From: Methanomicrobiales archaeon
GTDB taxonomy: Archaea > Halobacteriota > Methanomicrobia > Methanomicrobiales > JACTUA01
Length of the DNA: 9,790 bases
Assembly: GCA_028678885.1 (NCBI GenBank)
Contig: JAJRCP010000059.1
Coordinates: 1 to 9,790 of the forward strand
Reading direction: 5' to 3'
Shown: positions 1 through 5,781 of the stretch, in pieces
Layout of the letters: each line of letters opens with the position of its first letter
Numbering within the stretch: the first letter of the stretch is position 1
The notes under the pieces: generated by a model
The model's database searches: none
What the model was told of the DNA's origin: nothing
What the model saw: the letters and a program-made list of their open reading frames with translations, nothing else
Made by a program: the position numbers and the translations under genes

Positions 1-380
1 CCCGTTCTTTTCGGAGGAAGGGATGGCTGTCTCTGGATTGTGGAACTGCGCCGGAAAATTTTACCTCTGTTGTGCGAAAAGCCCACCCTGAACTGGTGAT
101 TCTTGTGGATGCCGCAGAGATGCACCTTCGCGCGGGAGAATTCCGATCCATCCCGTTCGGAAAGATCGCAGATGTATCAATTGGGACTCATGGGCCATCC
201 CTCAATGCCTTTCTTCATTTCATCTCTACGTTTATTCCTCACATTCTTTTTATTGGGATTCAGCCGGAAAGATTTCAGGAAGCTCAATCCCTCACCGAAT
301 CGGTGCAGAAAGGGGCCGATCGTTTGATAAAAATCCTGCTAGAGGACAGCTATTATGCAATTCCTGTCCTTCAGGAGTAG
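1..380 (+). CDS. [NiFe]-hydrogenase maturation protease, HycI-like (M52 family), 5'-truncated by the window
   Basis: This is the C-terminal 125 or so residues of a nickel-dependent endopeptidase that trims the C-terminal tail of a [NiFe]-hydrogenase large subunit after nickel insertion in the cytoplasm. The frame is open from base 3, and the residues before the GTG at 72 already match the family (LDCGTAPENFT), so that GTG is internal and the real start lies before the window. Visible family features are the 'GT.PEN' loop, the metal-ligand Asp in 'ILVDAAEM', the 'PFGKI' stretch, the conserved His in 'GTHGPSLNAFL' and 'FIGIQPE'. The N-terminal GxGN motif is missing only because of truncation. 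The gene ends with tandem stops TAG TAA. Whether its target is an energy-converting (Ech/Eha/Mbh) or F420-reducing hydrogenase cannot be told without the upstream genes. It converges on the ThDP enzyme gene across a 45-bp gap. Confidence 0.85.
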   Translation, partial: RSFRRKGWLSLDCGTAPENFTSVVRKAHPELVILVDAAEMHLRAGEFRSIPFGKIADVSIGTHGPSLNAFLHFISTFIPHILFIGIQPERFQEAQSLTESVQKGADRLIKILLEDSYYAIPVLQE

Positions 381-425
381 TAATATCCGAGAGTTCCTGA
401 TATTTCTATAAGAGATGGAAAGTTC

Positions 426-2198
426 TCAAAATCTCTTCGGGTCGGTTTCCACATCGATGATCACCGGTATTTTCAGATTTCGGGCTTTCTCTACCGCAGG
501 CTGCAGATCTGGTGGCTTCTCAACCCTTAAGCCCACACCTCCGCATGCATCGGCATACGCGGAAAAATCAGGATTGTAGAGGTCAGTACCAAAATTGGGG
601 TAATTTTCCATCATCTGTTCAACCTGGATCATTCCCAGCTGATGGTTATTCATAATGATGACCACCATGGGTAAATCATATTTCACGGCGGTGAGGAATT
701 CCGCCATTGCCTGGGAGAAGCCCCCATCCCCGGTGATGCAGTAGACCTCCTTTTCCGGATAAGCGAGCTTCGCCGCAATGGCTCCTGGGAGTCCAAAGCC
801 CATGGTGCCCAGATACCCCGACATTGCAAATCTCTGCCGTTTTATACGGAAGTTTCTGCCAAACCACCACTGGTTCTCACCAACATCTATGGACAATAAA
901 GCATCCTCTGGAATGGTTTCAGAGAGGATCTTCATGATATAGGGAGGACGGATGGGAACTGCTATAGGATCTGCCTCTCTCTCCCGCTGATCATCCCAGT
1001 CCTTCTTCATTTTCTGTATCCGGGCCTGAATTTCCCCAGTCTCGCGTTGATGGAGCCGGGTGAGAAGCTCTGGAATGACTCTGGTAGAGTCTCCCCATAA
1101 CGGGATGGTCTGTGAATTCTTCCCCAGTTTCATCGGATCGATATCAATCTGAACAAGAGGTTTATCCGTTGGAACGTCAGTAAATTTGGAGAATCCGACC
1201 CCCAGGGTGATCAAGAGATCTGCTTCATTTGCTAGTACCCGTGCCTGGGGTGATCCGACGTTTCCCAAGATGCCGATGACCCACTCATAGGCCTCTGGAA
1301 GAATCCCCTTTGCCCGGTAAGTGGTAAGGATGGGAGCACCGATCCGTTGGGCCATTCCGACGACCTGTTCACCCTCACTATACGCTCCCCATCCTGCCAG
1401 GATAACAGGGTTCTTTGCCTGGTTGATCGCATCGGCAGCCCGCTGGATCTGTTTTACGTCCGGTAGGATGTGTATATCCGGGATGCAGGTCTCTTTTGGG
1501 CAGTAGGATGTATTGAGCGGTTCCTTCTGTATATTATTCGGGATCGAGAGCTGACCCACGCCATGGTTCAGGATGGCAAATTTCAATGCTTGGGTGAGGA
1601 GAAGAACCGTCATCTGTTTATCATAAATTGTGTTATTATAGACAGTTATGGGACGAAAGAAAGCATCCTGATCGATCTCTTGTATCCTTCCCGGCCCAGT
1701 GTACTGCATGGCAACCTGACCATTCAATGAAATAACCGAGGCATGATCTTCTTTGGCATCATAGAGGCCGGTGGAGAGATTGGTCGCCCCTGGTCCTGCG
1801 ATGGTGAGACAGGCCGCAAGATCGCCGGTGAATTTATTGTAGGCGGAGGCTGCCATGGCGGCATTTTCTTCATGACGGACCACGATATATCGGATCTTCT
1901 TATTTCTCCGAAGGGCATCGACCAGCCCCAGAGAGGACGAACCAGGGATTCCAAAAGCGAATCGAACTCCCCAGGCAGCCAGTTCGGAAACAACCACATC
2001 AGCAACGGTGGTTTCTGCTCCCTTATGCACGTCTTCTTCTGGGATACGTCGGAATGCACTCTTTTCTGCTCCGCAGACCGGGCATCGCCAGGTATCCGGA
2101 AGGTCGGAAAACGCAATTCCCGGAGGAGTCTGGGTGGAGATCTCGCCCGTCTCCTCATCATAGACATATCCACATACTGAACAAACCCATTTCGCCAT
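426..2198 (-). CDS. Rubredoxin-ThDP enzyme fusion, acetolactate synthase / pyruvate oxidase-like
   Basis: The protein has 590 residues. Residues 1-52 are a rubredoxin domain with paired CxxC knuckles (Cys6/9 and Cys39/42) binding one mononuclear iron. Residues 62 to about 230 are the ThDP pyrimidine-binding domain with the catalytic Glu110 in 'RHEENAAMAA'. A central domain follows at about 260-400. The pyrophosphate-binding domain carries GDGG (490-493) and Asn517/Asn518, the GDG-N metal motif. The fold is that of acetolactate synthases, pyruvate oxidases and 2-oxoacid decarboxylases; the substrate cannot be fixed from sequence. I infer that the rubredoxin passes electrons, which would suit an oxidative reaction or oxygen protection. 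The start at 2198 is chosen because GGAG lies 8 nt upstream and the rubredoxin begins at once ('MAKWVC'). A longer in-frame start at 2339 would run back through a palindrome and a tRNA fossil. No small-subunit gene is adjacent. Confidence 0.88.
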   Translation of the reverse strand: MAKWVCSVCGYVYDEETGEISTQTPPGIAFSDLPDTWRCPVCGAEKSAFRRIPEEDVHKGAETTVADVVVSELAAWGVRFAFGIPGSSSLGLVDALRRNKKIRYIVVRHEENAAMAASAYNKFTGDLAACLTIAGPGATNLSTGLYDAKEDHASVISLNGQVAMQYTGPGRIQEIDQDAFFRPITVYNNTIYDKQMTVLLLTQALKFAILNHGVGQLSIPNNIQKEPLNTSYCPKETCIPDIHILPDVKQIQRAADAINQAKNPVILAGWGAYSEGEQVVGMAQRIGAPILTTYRAKGILPEAYEWVIGILGNVGSPQARVLANEADLLITLGVGFSKFTDVPTDKPLVQIDIDPMKLGKNSQTIPLWGDSTRVIPELLTRLHQRETGEIQARIQKMKKDWDDQREREADPIAVPIRPPYIMKILSETIPEDALLSIDVGENQWWFGRNFRIKRQRFAMSGYLGTMGFGLPGAIAAKLAYPEKEVYCITGDGGFSQAMAEFLTAVKYDLPMVVIIMNNHQLGMIQVEQMMENYPNFGTDLYNPDFSAYADACGGVGLRVEKPPDLQPAVEKARNLKIPVIIDVETDPKRF

Positions 2199-2231
2199 TG
2201 GCCAGTCTCCAGTACGTCGACCAGATGCCGT

Positions 2232-2244
2232 TCTGGAATAAAAG
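2232..2244 (-). promoter_or_regulatory. Putative TATA box for the rubredoxin-ThDP gene
   Basis: On the minus strand the sequence reads CCTTTTATTCC, centred near 2238. A start of transcription about 25 bp downstream would fall near 2213, leaving a leader of about 15 nt that contains the GGAG ribosome-binding site. Position and composition fit an archaeal promoter, but no start site is known. Confidence 0.4.
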
Positions 2245-2270
2245 GATATCGCGTAAAATCTGCGAATAGG

Positions 2271-2290
2271 ATGTATATTCCCATATACAT
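2271..2290. promoter_or_regulatory. Perfect 8-bp inverted repeat, candidate operator
   Basis: ATGTATAT and ATATACAT are exact reverse complements separated by TCCC. The dyad lies about 75 bp before the start codon of the rubredoxin-ThDP gene and about 30 bp upstream of its putative TATA box, where archaeal dimeric regulators often bind. It abuts the tRNA-Leu remnant. No regulator gene is in the window, so its role is inferred. Confidence 0.5.
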
Positions 2291-2293
2291 GGT

Positions 2294-2378
2294 ACGAAGA
2301 TGGGTAAGCTTGGTCAAAACCATCGAACTTAAGATCCAATTTCGAAGGAGTTTGTGGGTTCGAATCTCAAAGGGTGCG
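2294..2378 (+). pseudogene. Decayed tRNA-Leu(TAA)
   Basis: The stretch lines up end to end with a type II tRNA. T8 is 2301. The D-stem GGT/ACC (2303-2305 with 2319-2321) encloses a loop with AAGC and GGTCAAA. The anticodon loop CTTAAGA (2328-2334) has anticodon TAA. A long variable arm has stem 2341-2343/2348-2350. The T-loop TTCGAAT (2359-2365) follows GTGGG. Damage is clear: anticodon stem TCGAA/TCCAA has two mismatches, T-stem GTGGG/CTCAA has one mismatch and one wobble, the acceptor ACGAAGA (2294-2300) scarcely pairs with AGGGTGC (2371-2377), and the discriminator is G instead of the A expected for Leu. I read it as a dead copy or fossil. The comparison to archaeal tRNA-Leu is from memory, so a covariance-model search is needed for the exact edges. 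Confidence 0.62.
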
Positions 2379-2936
2379 TCTGGGGAGTAGAGATCTGGGA
2401 TATCAACGAACCAGGGATTCACCGAGATGGTTATAAGATCTGGGTAAATTGTGTTCCAGAAGGTGGGCCATACCATACCGACCAAGCGACCGAAGATGCA
2501 CGTATCAAAGGACCAATAACGGGCCCGATTGATAGTGGGTGTCCACTTGCGATTGGGTATGCCCTGATTGGGTGTCTGAACAGCGGTCACCTTCAGATTC
2601 ATCCAACAAATAATGGACATCCCTGCATCTTGTAAACAACTCCTCAATTTTTTATTCCCATCTCTCCTGTCTCTCCCTAACTCGGAAAACAAATCCAAAT
2701 ACAACAGCTAAATCCAAACTCTTATTGACGGCCATAAAAGAAGATACAAATTAATACATTTTCATATCCCTTTTTTCATGCCTTCCAGCCTATTGGATTG
2801 ACTCAAAAAAATCCTCGAACCCAAGACTTTTATTTATTAGAAATTTTATTCTAACGAATTTCTTCCTTTACCATTGCATAAGATTATAGTAACGAGAAAA
2901 GAATTTATTTTACCTTATAAGTGGAAATAAGATTAC
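2379..2936. other. Long gene-poor interval upstream of the lipoprotein gene
   Basis: No recognisable gene is present. Bases 2379-2704 keep an open minus-strand frame and an open plus-strand frame (2354-2635), but neither has a convincing ribosome-binding site or a family I recognise. From about 2640 the composition turns AT-rich. A nine-base direct repeat AAATCCAAA occurs at 2691-2699 and 2710-2718, and a small dyad TTAGAA/TTCTAA at 2837-2842/2849-2854. The interval may hold gene remains next to the tRNA fossil, but this is not demonstrated. Confidence 0.4.
2904..2912 (+). promoter_or_regulatory. Putative TATA box of the lipoprotein gene
   Basis: TTTATTTTA, preceded by a purine run (GAAAAGAA) resembling a BRE, is centred about 29 bp before the ATG at 2937. 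Transcription would start only a few bases before the ATG, so the mRNA would be leaderless or nearly so. This agrees with the absence of a good ribosome-binding site. Confidence 0.5.
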
Positions 2937-3611
2937 ATGAATCATAGGAAAAATGCAATATTTTTAACGAGCTTTTTTGTAATAATTGTTTTAATCAGTG
3001 GTTGTACTTCGTCAAAAGTTCCACAACCAAGCCCATCTCCTAAAACATCGGTTTTGACGCCTGTTGAGACAACTGTTCTCATCTCAACAAGTACACCAAT
3101 TACTCCAACAGTCACGGAGAATATTACCGCACAACAATCATTGATTGATGCAAATTGGAGAGAGATTCAGAATCAATGGGATATATTCATCGAAAAAAGG
3201 ACCAGATTATTTGCAGGAACATTGACAAAAGATATCACTGATTATCGTCTGATAATCGTTCCTGAGGCTATTATTAATTTTAACACTATCAAATCTCAAT
3301 TAGCGAATATAAAATCTTCAGATGCAAAAATTATAAAAGAAAGGGATGATTTAACAACCATTTGCAATTACGAAATTTACAAGATAGAGGCCTCCTCGGC
3401 GGGATATCACGGGGACCAAATGGCTTCAATTGATAGGGATACAGCTATAGAGGAATATCGTAACGCAAAATATGAAACTCAAAATGCTCTAGGCATAATG
3501 AATTCATTTGACGAAGACAGTCCCTATTATCCATATATTGAGCGGGATTATTCAGAGTTAAATTATAATATTGACTCTTATGATCTGAAACTTACGAAGT
3601 TATCTTCTTAA
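2937..3611 (+). CDS. Orphan membrane-anchored lipoprotein of unknown function
   Basis: The 224-residue protein starts with a lipoprotein signal: basic MNHRKN, a hydrophobic core at residues 7-20, and lipobox LISGC with Cys23 as the likely anchored residue. A Pro/Ser/Thr-rich linker (about 28-60) follows, typical of the S-layer-spanning stalks of methanogen surface lipoproteins. The rest (about 65-224) is hydrophilic, probably helical and acidic near the end, with 'EEYRNAKYETQNALGIMN' and several Tyr-rich segments. I recognise no enzymatic motif. The protein would sit on the outer face of the membrane. The codons are clearly AT-richer than in the flanking enzymes, and no partner gene adjoins, so it is likely a lineage-specific or acquired gene. 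The ATG is supported by the signal peptide and by a TATA box at the right distance. Confidence 0.75.
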   Translation: MNHRKNAIFLTSFFVIIVLISGCTSSKVPQPSPSPKTSVLTPVETTVLISTSTPITPTVTENITAQQSLIDANWREIQNQWDIFIEKRTRLFAGTLTKDITDYRLIIVPEAIINFNTIKSQLANIKSSDAKIIKERDDLTTICNYEIYKIEASSAGYHGDQMASIDRDTAIEEYRNAKYETQNALGIMNSFDEDSPYYPYIERDYSELNYNIDSYDLKLTKLSS

Positions 3612-3704
3612 TCCGTTCTATTTTCATCTCCCCCCTAGGCAGAATGACCCAAAAAACACCCTTGCATTTTGCTTTGAGTAAGGAGGGTTTCAATAAGACC
3701 TAGC

Positions 3705-3754
3705 GTAAATAACCCTAATGTAATGCCTTGTAGTTGGTGGGCTAGGGTATTTAC
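3705..3754. repeat. Inverted repeat / stem-loop with 12-bp arms
   Basis: GTAAATAACCCTA (3705-3717) pairs with TAGGGTATTTAC (3743-3754), giving 12 base pairs with a single bulged A and a 25-nt loop. It lies between the lipoprotein gene and the 36-residue CxxC gene. It could be an RNA hairpin in the 3' region of the lipoprotein transcript, a small RNA, or a protein-binding dyad. There is no T-run directly after it, so a simple terminator reading is weak. Confidence 0.5.
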
Positions 3755-3782
3755 AATGATGGCCATTTCATTATAGGGAAAA

Positions 3783-3788
3783 TTTATC
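3783..3788 (+). promoter_or_regulatory. Putative TATA box of the CxxC mini-gene
   Basis: TTTATC preceded by the purine stretch AGGGAAAA (BRE-like) lies about 31 bp before the ATG at 3816. That predicts transcription from near 3811 and an almost leaderless mRNA, as for the lipoprotein gene. Confidence 0.45.
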
Positions 3789-3815
3789 GTTAATAAATTC
3801 GCATAATTTTGGTTT

Positions 3816-3926
3816 ATGAAATGCGATGCATGTGATCAGAAGGTATTGAAGAAAGGAAAAAAGGAAAAGTGCAATCTGCACCGCACCGAATGTGATAAAG
3901 TACCGTACTGTGTACGATGGACCTGA
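3816..3926 (+). CDS. 36-residue Cys/His-rich mini-protein, putative zinc-binding
   Basis: ATG at 3816-3818 opens a 36-codon frame ending in TGA at 3924-3926. The product begins MKCDACDQKV, then has a Lys-rich stretch (KKGKKEK), then Cys19, His22, Cys26 and Cys32, and ends CVRWT. The five Cys (3, 6, 19, 26, 32) plus one His in so short a peptide, opened by a CxxC knuckle, suggest a small zinc finger-like or metal-binding domain. The basic stretch would suit nucleic-acid contact. Support for a real gene: a TATA-like box at the right distance for leaderless expression, and a T-rich terminator just after the stop. I recognise no named family. Against it: the short length leaves chance possible, and there is no ribosome-binding site. 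Confidence 0.5.
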   Translation: MKCDACDQKVLKKGKKEKCNLHRTECDKVPYCVRWT

Positions 3927-3931
3927 ACTAA

Positions 3932-3950
3932 TTTTTTTATAATCTTTTCT
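3932..3950 (+). terminator. Oligo-T terminator after the CxxC mini-gene
   Basis: Seven T (3932-3938), then a further T-rich run at 3944-3950, begin 6 bp after the TGA of the mini-gene. Archaeal RNA polymerase terminates at such T-runs without needing a hairpin. Confidence 0.5.
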
Positions 3951-3961
3951 TGAAAAAATGC

Positions 3962-3975
3962 ACCCGATCTCGGGT
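3962..3975. repeat. Short palindrome ACCCGA-TC-TCGGGT
   Basis: Six-base arms around a 2-nt centre sit in the non-coding interval between the mini-gene and the heat shock gene. An 8-bp palindrome CCACGTGG follows at 3987-3994. Both face the 3' ends of convergent genes; their role is unknown. Confidence 0.3.
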
Positions 3976-4066
3976 CTTTAGTAGCTCCACGTGGTGTTCT
4001 TACCCCCGACAAAGAAGATAATCCCCGCACTTCGAATAAAGAATCAGAGAAGAAGAGATGTCTGGA

Positions 4067-4076
4067 TAAAAAGAAA
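4067..4076 (-). terminator. Putative T-rich terminator of the hsp20 gene
   Basis: Read on the minus strand, the sequence just after the stop of the heat shock gene is CTTTCTTTTT, a pyrimidine tract with five consecutive T. It is placed 10-20 bp beyond the stop. Confidence 0.4.
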
Positions 4077-4085
4077 GTAGGGGAA

Positions 4086-4409
4086 TTATTCGATCGCGAT
4101 CTTCTTTCCCCGCATCTGCGGTTTCTGGTAGGGGACATCGATAGTTAAAAGACCGTTGTGGAAGCGGGACTTCGCCTCTTCATAATCCACGGGGCAGCAG
4201 AGGGCATATGATCCCACATACTCTATATCATTCCGGCGTGCCCGAACAGTGAAGCTGTCATCATGCATGGTGAGGATGACGTCTTCTTTATCCACACCGG
4301 GGAGTTCAATTTCAATATGAAGATTTTCGTGTTCTTCATCGGGCATTGCACAGACAGTAGGTGATACTTTTGTTGCATTCATCTTCGAGACCTTCTCGCA
4401 GTCCCGCAT
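4086..4409 (-). CDS. Small heat shock protein, Hsp20 / alpha-crystallin family
   Basis: A cytoplasmic ATP-independent holdase that forms oligomers and binds unfolding proteins. The 107 residues consist almost wholly of the alpha-crystallin domain (about 25-100): 'LHIEIELPGVDKEDV', then 'FTVRARRN', then the signature 'FHNGLLTIDVP' (FxNGxLxIxxP). The tail 'GKKIAIE' carries the I-x-I motif used in oligomer assembly. The N-terminal arm is short. Oddities are the doublet Cys-Cys in 'YALCCPVDYEE' and two more Cys in the arm. The start at 4409 has a GAGG about 8 nt upstream. A TATA-like TTTATAAT (about 4422-4430) is so close that transcription might begin inside the first codons, in which case Met10 (4382, preceded by GAAGGT) would be the true start. 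Confidence 0.88.
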   Translation of the reverse strand: MRDCEKVSKMNATKVSPTVCAMPDEEHENLHIEIELPGVDKEDVILTMHDDSFTVRARRNDIEYVGSYALCCPVDYEEAKSRFHNGLLTIDVPYQKPQMRGKKIAIE

Positions 4410-4452
4410 AGGTTCCTCTTATTATAAAAAAGTTTGCTGACGGACTTCCAGC

Positions 4453-5700
4453 TTATATCCATCCGCGGAGCCTCATGGCCTCCACGACATTTTGTACTGC
4501 GATGGTATAGGCAGCCTGTCTGAGAGAGAGGGTGTTCTTCTGGGCAAGGGAATATACATTGTGGTAGGCCTGTATTAGTTTCTTTTTCAGGTGTTCTTCC
4601 ACCTTTTCTTCATCCCATTGGTACAGGTTCATGTTCTGCACCATCTCGAAATATGAGACGATCACTCCCCCGCCATTACAGAGAAAATCGGGGAGGATCG
4701 GGATTCCCCGTTGCTGGAGGGTATCATCAGCATCTGAGGAGATGGGGCCGTTCGCAAATTCCGCAATCATACGGGCCTTGATGGAACCAACATTCTCCAT
4801 CGTAATCACATTTTCCAGAGCAGCAGGAATCAGGATATCCACTCCCAGCTCCAGGAGCTCCTGATTGGTGATCGATCTCCCGCTGGAAAAATTCTCCACC
4901 GAACTCGTCTCCCTTTTGTGCGAGAGAAGGCGGAGAATATCGAGACCGTTCCAATTCAGGATTCCTCCCTTACTGTCACTCACTGCAACCACGGTGCAGC
5001 CGAAGAGTTGCTGCCCGGCGAGTGCGGCCTCGGAGCCCACGTTGCCAAATCCTTGGATAGCCACGGTTGCACCCTTCAGATTGATGCCGAAATCCTGGCA
5101 CGCTTTCTCAATGACATACCAGCCTCCTCGAGCAGTGGCATCCTGCCTTAAAGGAGATCCCCCGAGCGCGGGGGGTTTCCCTGTAACGACCCCAAAGGTA
5201 GTCTTTCCCGCAATTTTCGAATATTCATCCATCATCCAGGCCATGATCTGGGGATTTGTATATACATCCGGGGCAGGGATGTCTTTGTCTGGTCCGATGA
5301 TCTGGAAGAGGGCCTGAATGTATGCCCGGCTCAATCGTTCAAGCTCACCTGCAGAGAGCTCCTTCGGGTTGCAGACGATCCCCCCTTTCGCACCTCCAAG
5401 CGGCAATCCATGCAGGGCGCATTTCCATGTCATGAGTGCTGCAAGGCCCCTGATGGCATCAATAGTTACATCCGGATGGTACCTGATCCCCCCTTTGGTC
5501 GGTCCGCGGGCGTCGTTATATTGGACACGGAATGCCTGAAAGGCCTGGATCTTTCCATTATCCATCTTCATCGGGAGGGACACGTGATACTCTCTCATCG
5601 GCATCTTTAGAAGAGCTTCCACATTTGTAGCGAGTGAAAGCCCAAAGGCACATTTACAGATATATCTTTTAATGGACTCAAACAGATTTACCTCCGGCAT
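4453..5700 (-). CDS. gdhA: Glutamate dehydrogenase (Glu/Leu/Phe/Val dehydrogenase family)
   Basis: Cytoplasmic enzyme for the reversible oxidative deamination of glutamate to 2-oxoglutarate and ammonium with NAD(P). Its 415 residues match the usual archaeal hexameric form. The substrate domain (about 1-175) shows 'RGPTKGGIRYHP' with Lys69, Lys93, catalytic Lys105 in 'LPLGGAKGGI' and Asp145 in 'IPAPDVYTN'. The Rossmann domain shows GFGNVG at 217-222 and Asp242 at the end of the second strand, which leans to NAD but is not decisive. 'FLCNGGGVIVSYFEM' with Ser349 closes the active site. Lys69 and Ser349 suit glutamate rather than a branched-chain substrate. The start has an AGGATC about 8 nt upstream. 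The gene stands 43 bp before hsp20 on the same strand, probably as its own unit. The nearby arginine deiminase genes make an ammonia and amino-acid role sensible. Confidence 0.92.
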   Translation of the reverse strand: MPEVNLFESIKRYICKCAFGLSLATNVEALLKMPMREYHVSLPMKMDNGKIQAFQAFRVQYNDARGPTKGGIRYHPDVTIDAIRGLAALMTWKCALHGLPLGGAKGGIVCNPKELSAGELERLSRAYIQALFQIIGPDKDIPAPDVYTNPQIMAWMMDEYSKIAGKTTFGVVTGKPPALGGSPLRQDATARGGWYVIEKACQDFGINLKGATVAIQGFGNVGSEAALAGQQLFGCTVVAVSDSKGGILNWNGLDILRLLSHKRETSSVENFSSGRSITNQELLELGVDILIPAALENVITMENVGSIKARMIAEFANGPISSDADDTLQQRGIPILPDFLCNGGGVIVSYFEMVQNMNLYQWDEEKVEEHLKKKLIQAYHNVYSLAQKNTLSLRQAAYTIAVQNVVEAMRLRGWI

Positions 5701-5781
5701 AGAGATCCTGAATCTAGTGTTACAACCACCGGAGAAGAAAAAGTATTCGCTGAAAAATAAGAGGTTATCCAGATACCTAGA

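Larger units (their letters stand above)
3612..3815. other. AT-rich gap with a long inverted repeat
   Basis: No gene is convincing here; a 19-codon frame at 3644-3703 is too short to support. The gap contains the inverted repeat described separately and the promoter of the following mini-gene. Confidence 0.5.

Noticed and set aside
410..437. Inverted repeat AAGAGAT/ATCTCTT between the convergent genes as a bidirectional terminator
   Set aside because: Seven-base arms with a 14-nt loop, partly inside the ThDP coding end and without a T-run, are too weak to call.
2199..2339. In-frame extension of the rubredoxin-ThDP gene to an ATG at 2339, adding 47 residues
   Set aside because: The extra residues have no family match, run through the 20-bp dyad and the tRNA fossil, and a good GGAG sits before the ATG at 2198 where the rubredoxin domain begins.
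1724..2704. Long open frame of 326 codons on the minus strand, TTG start
   Set aside because: Its downstream half is an out-of-frame reading of the ThDP enzyme gene, which is clearly the coding frame. Only the part beyond 2379 is kept as an open question.
2811..2822. TCGAACCC, the reverse complement of the GGGTTCGA of the tRNA fossil, as a possible second att-like remnant
   Set aside because: Only eight bases match, in opposite orientation, and the flanks cannot form a T-stem.
3644..3703. A 19-codon frame (MTQKTPLHFA...) upstream of the inverted repeat
   Set aside because: It is too short, without a promoter or recognisable motif.
3836..4138. Minus-strand frame of 100 codons beside the heat shock gene
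   Set aside because: It overlaps the end of hsp20 and the mini-gene, is very rich in Arg and Ser, and shows no domain or ribosome-binding site.
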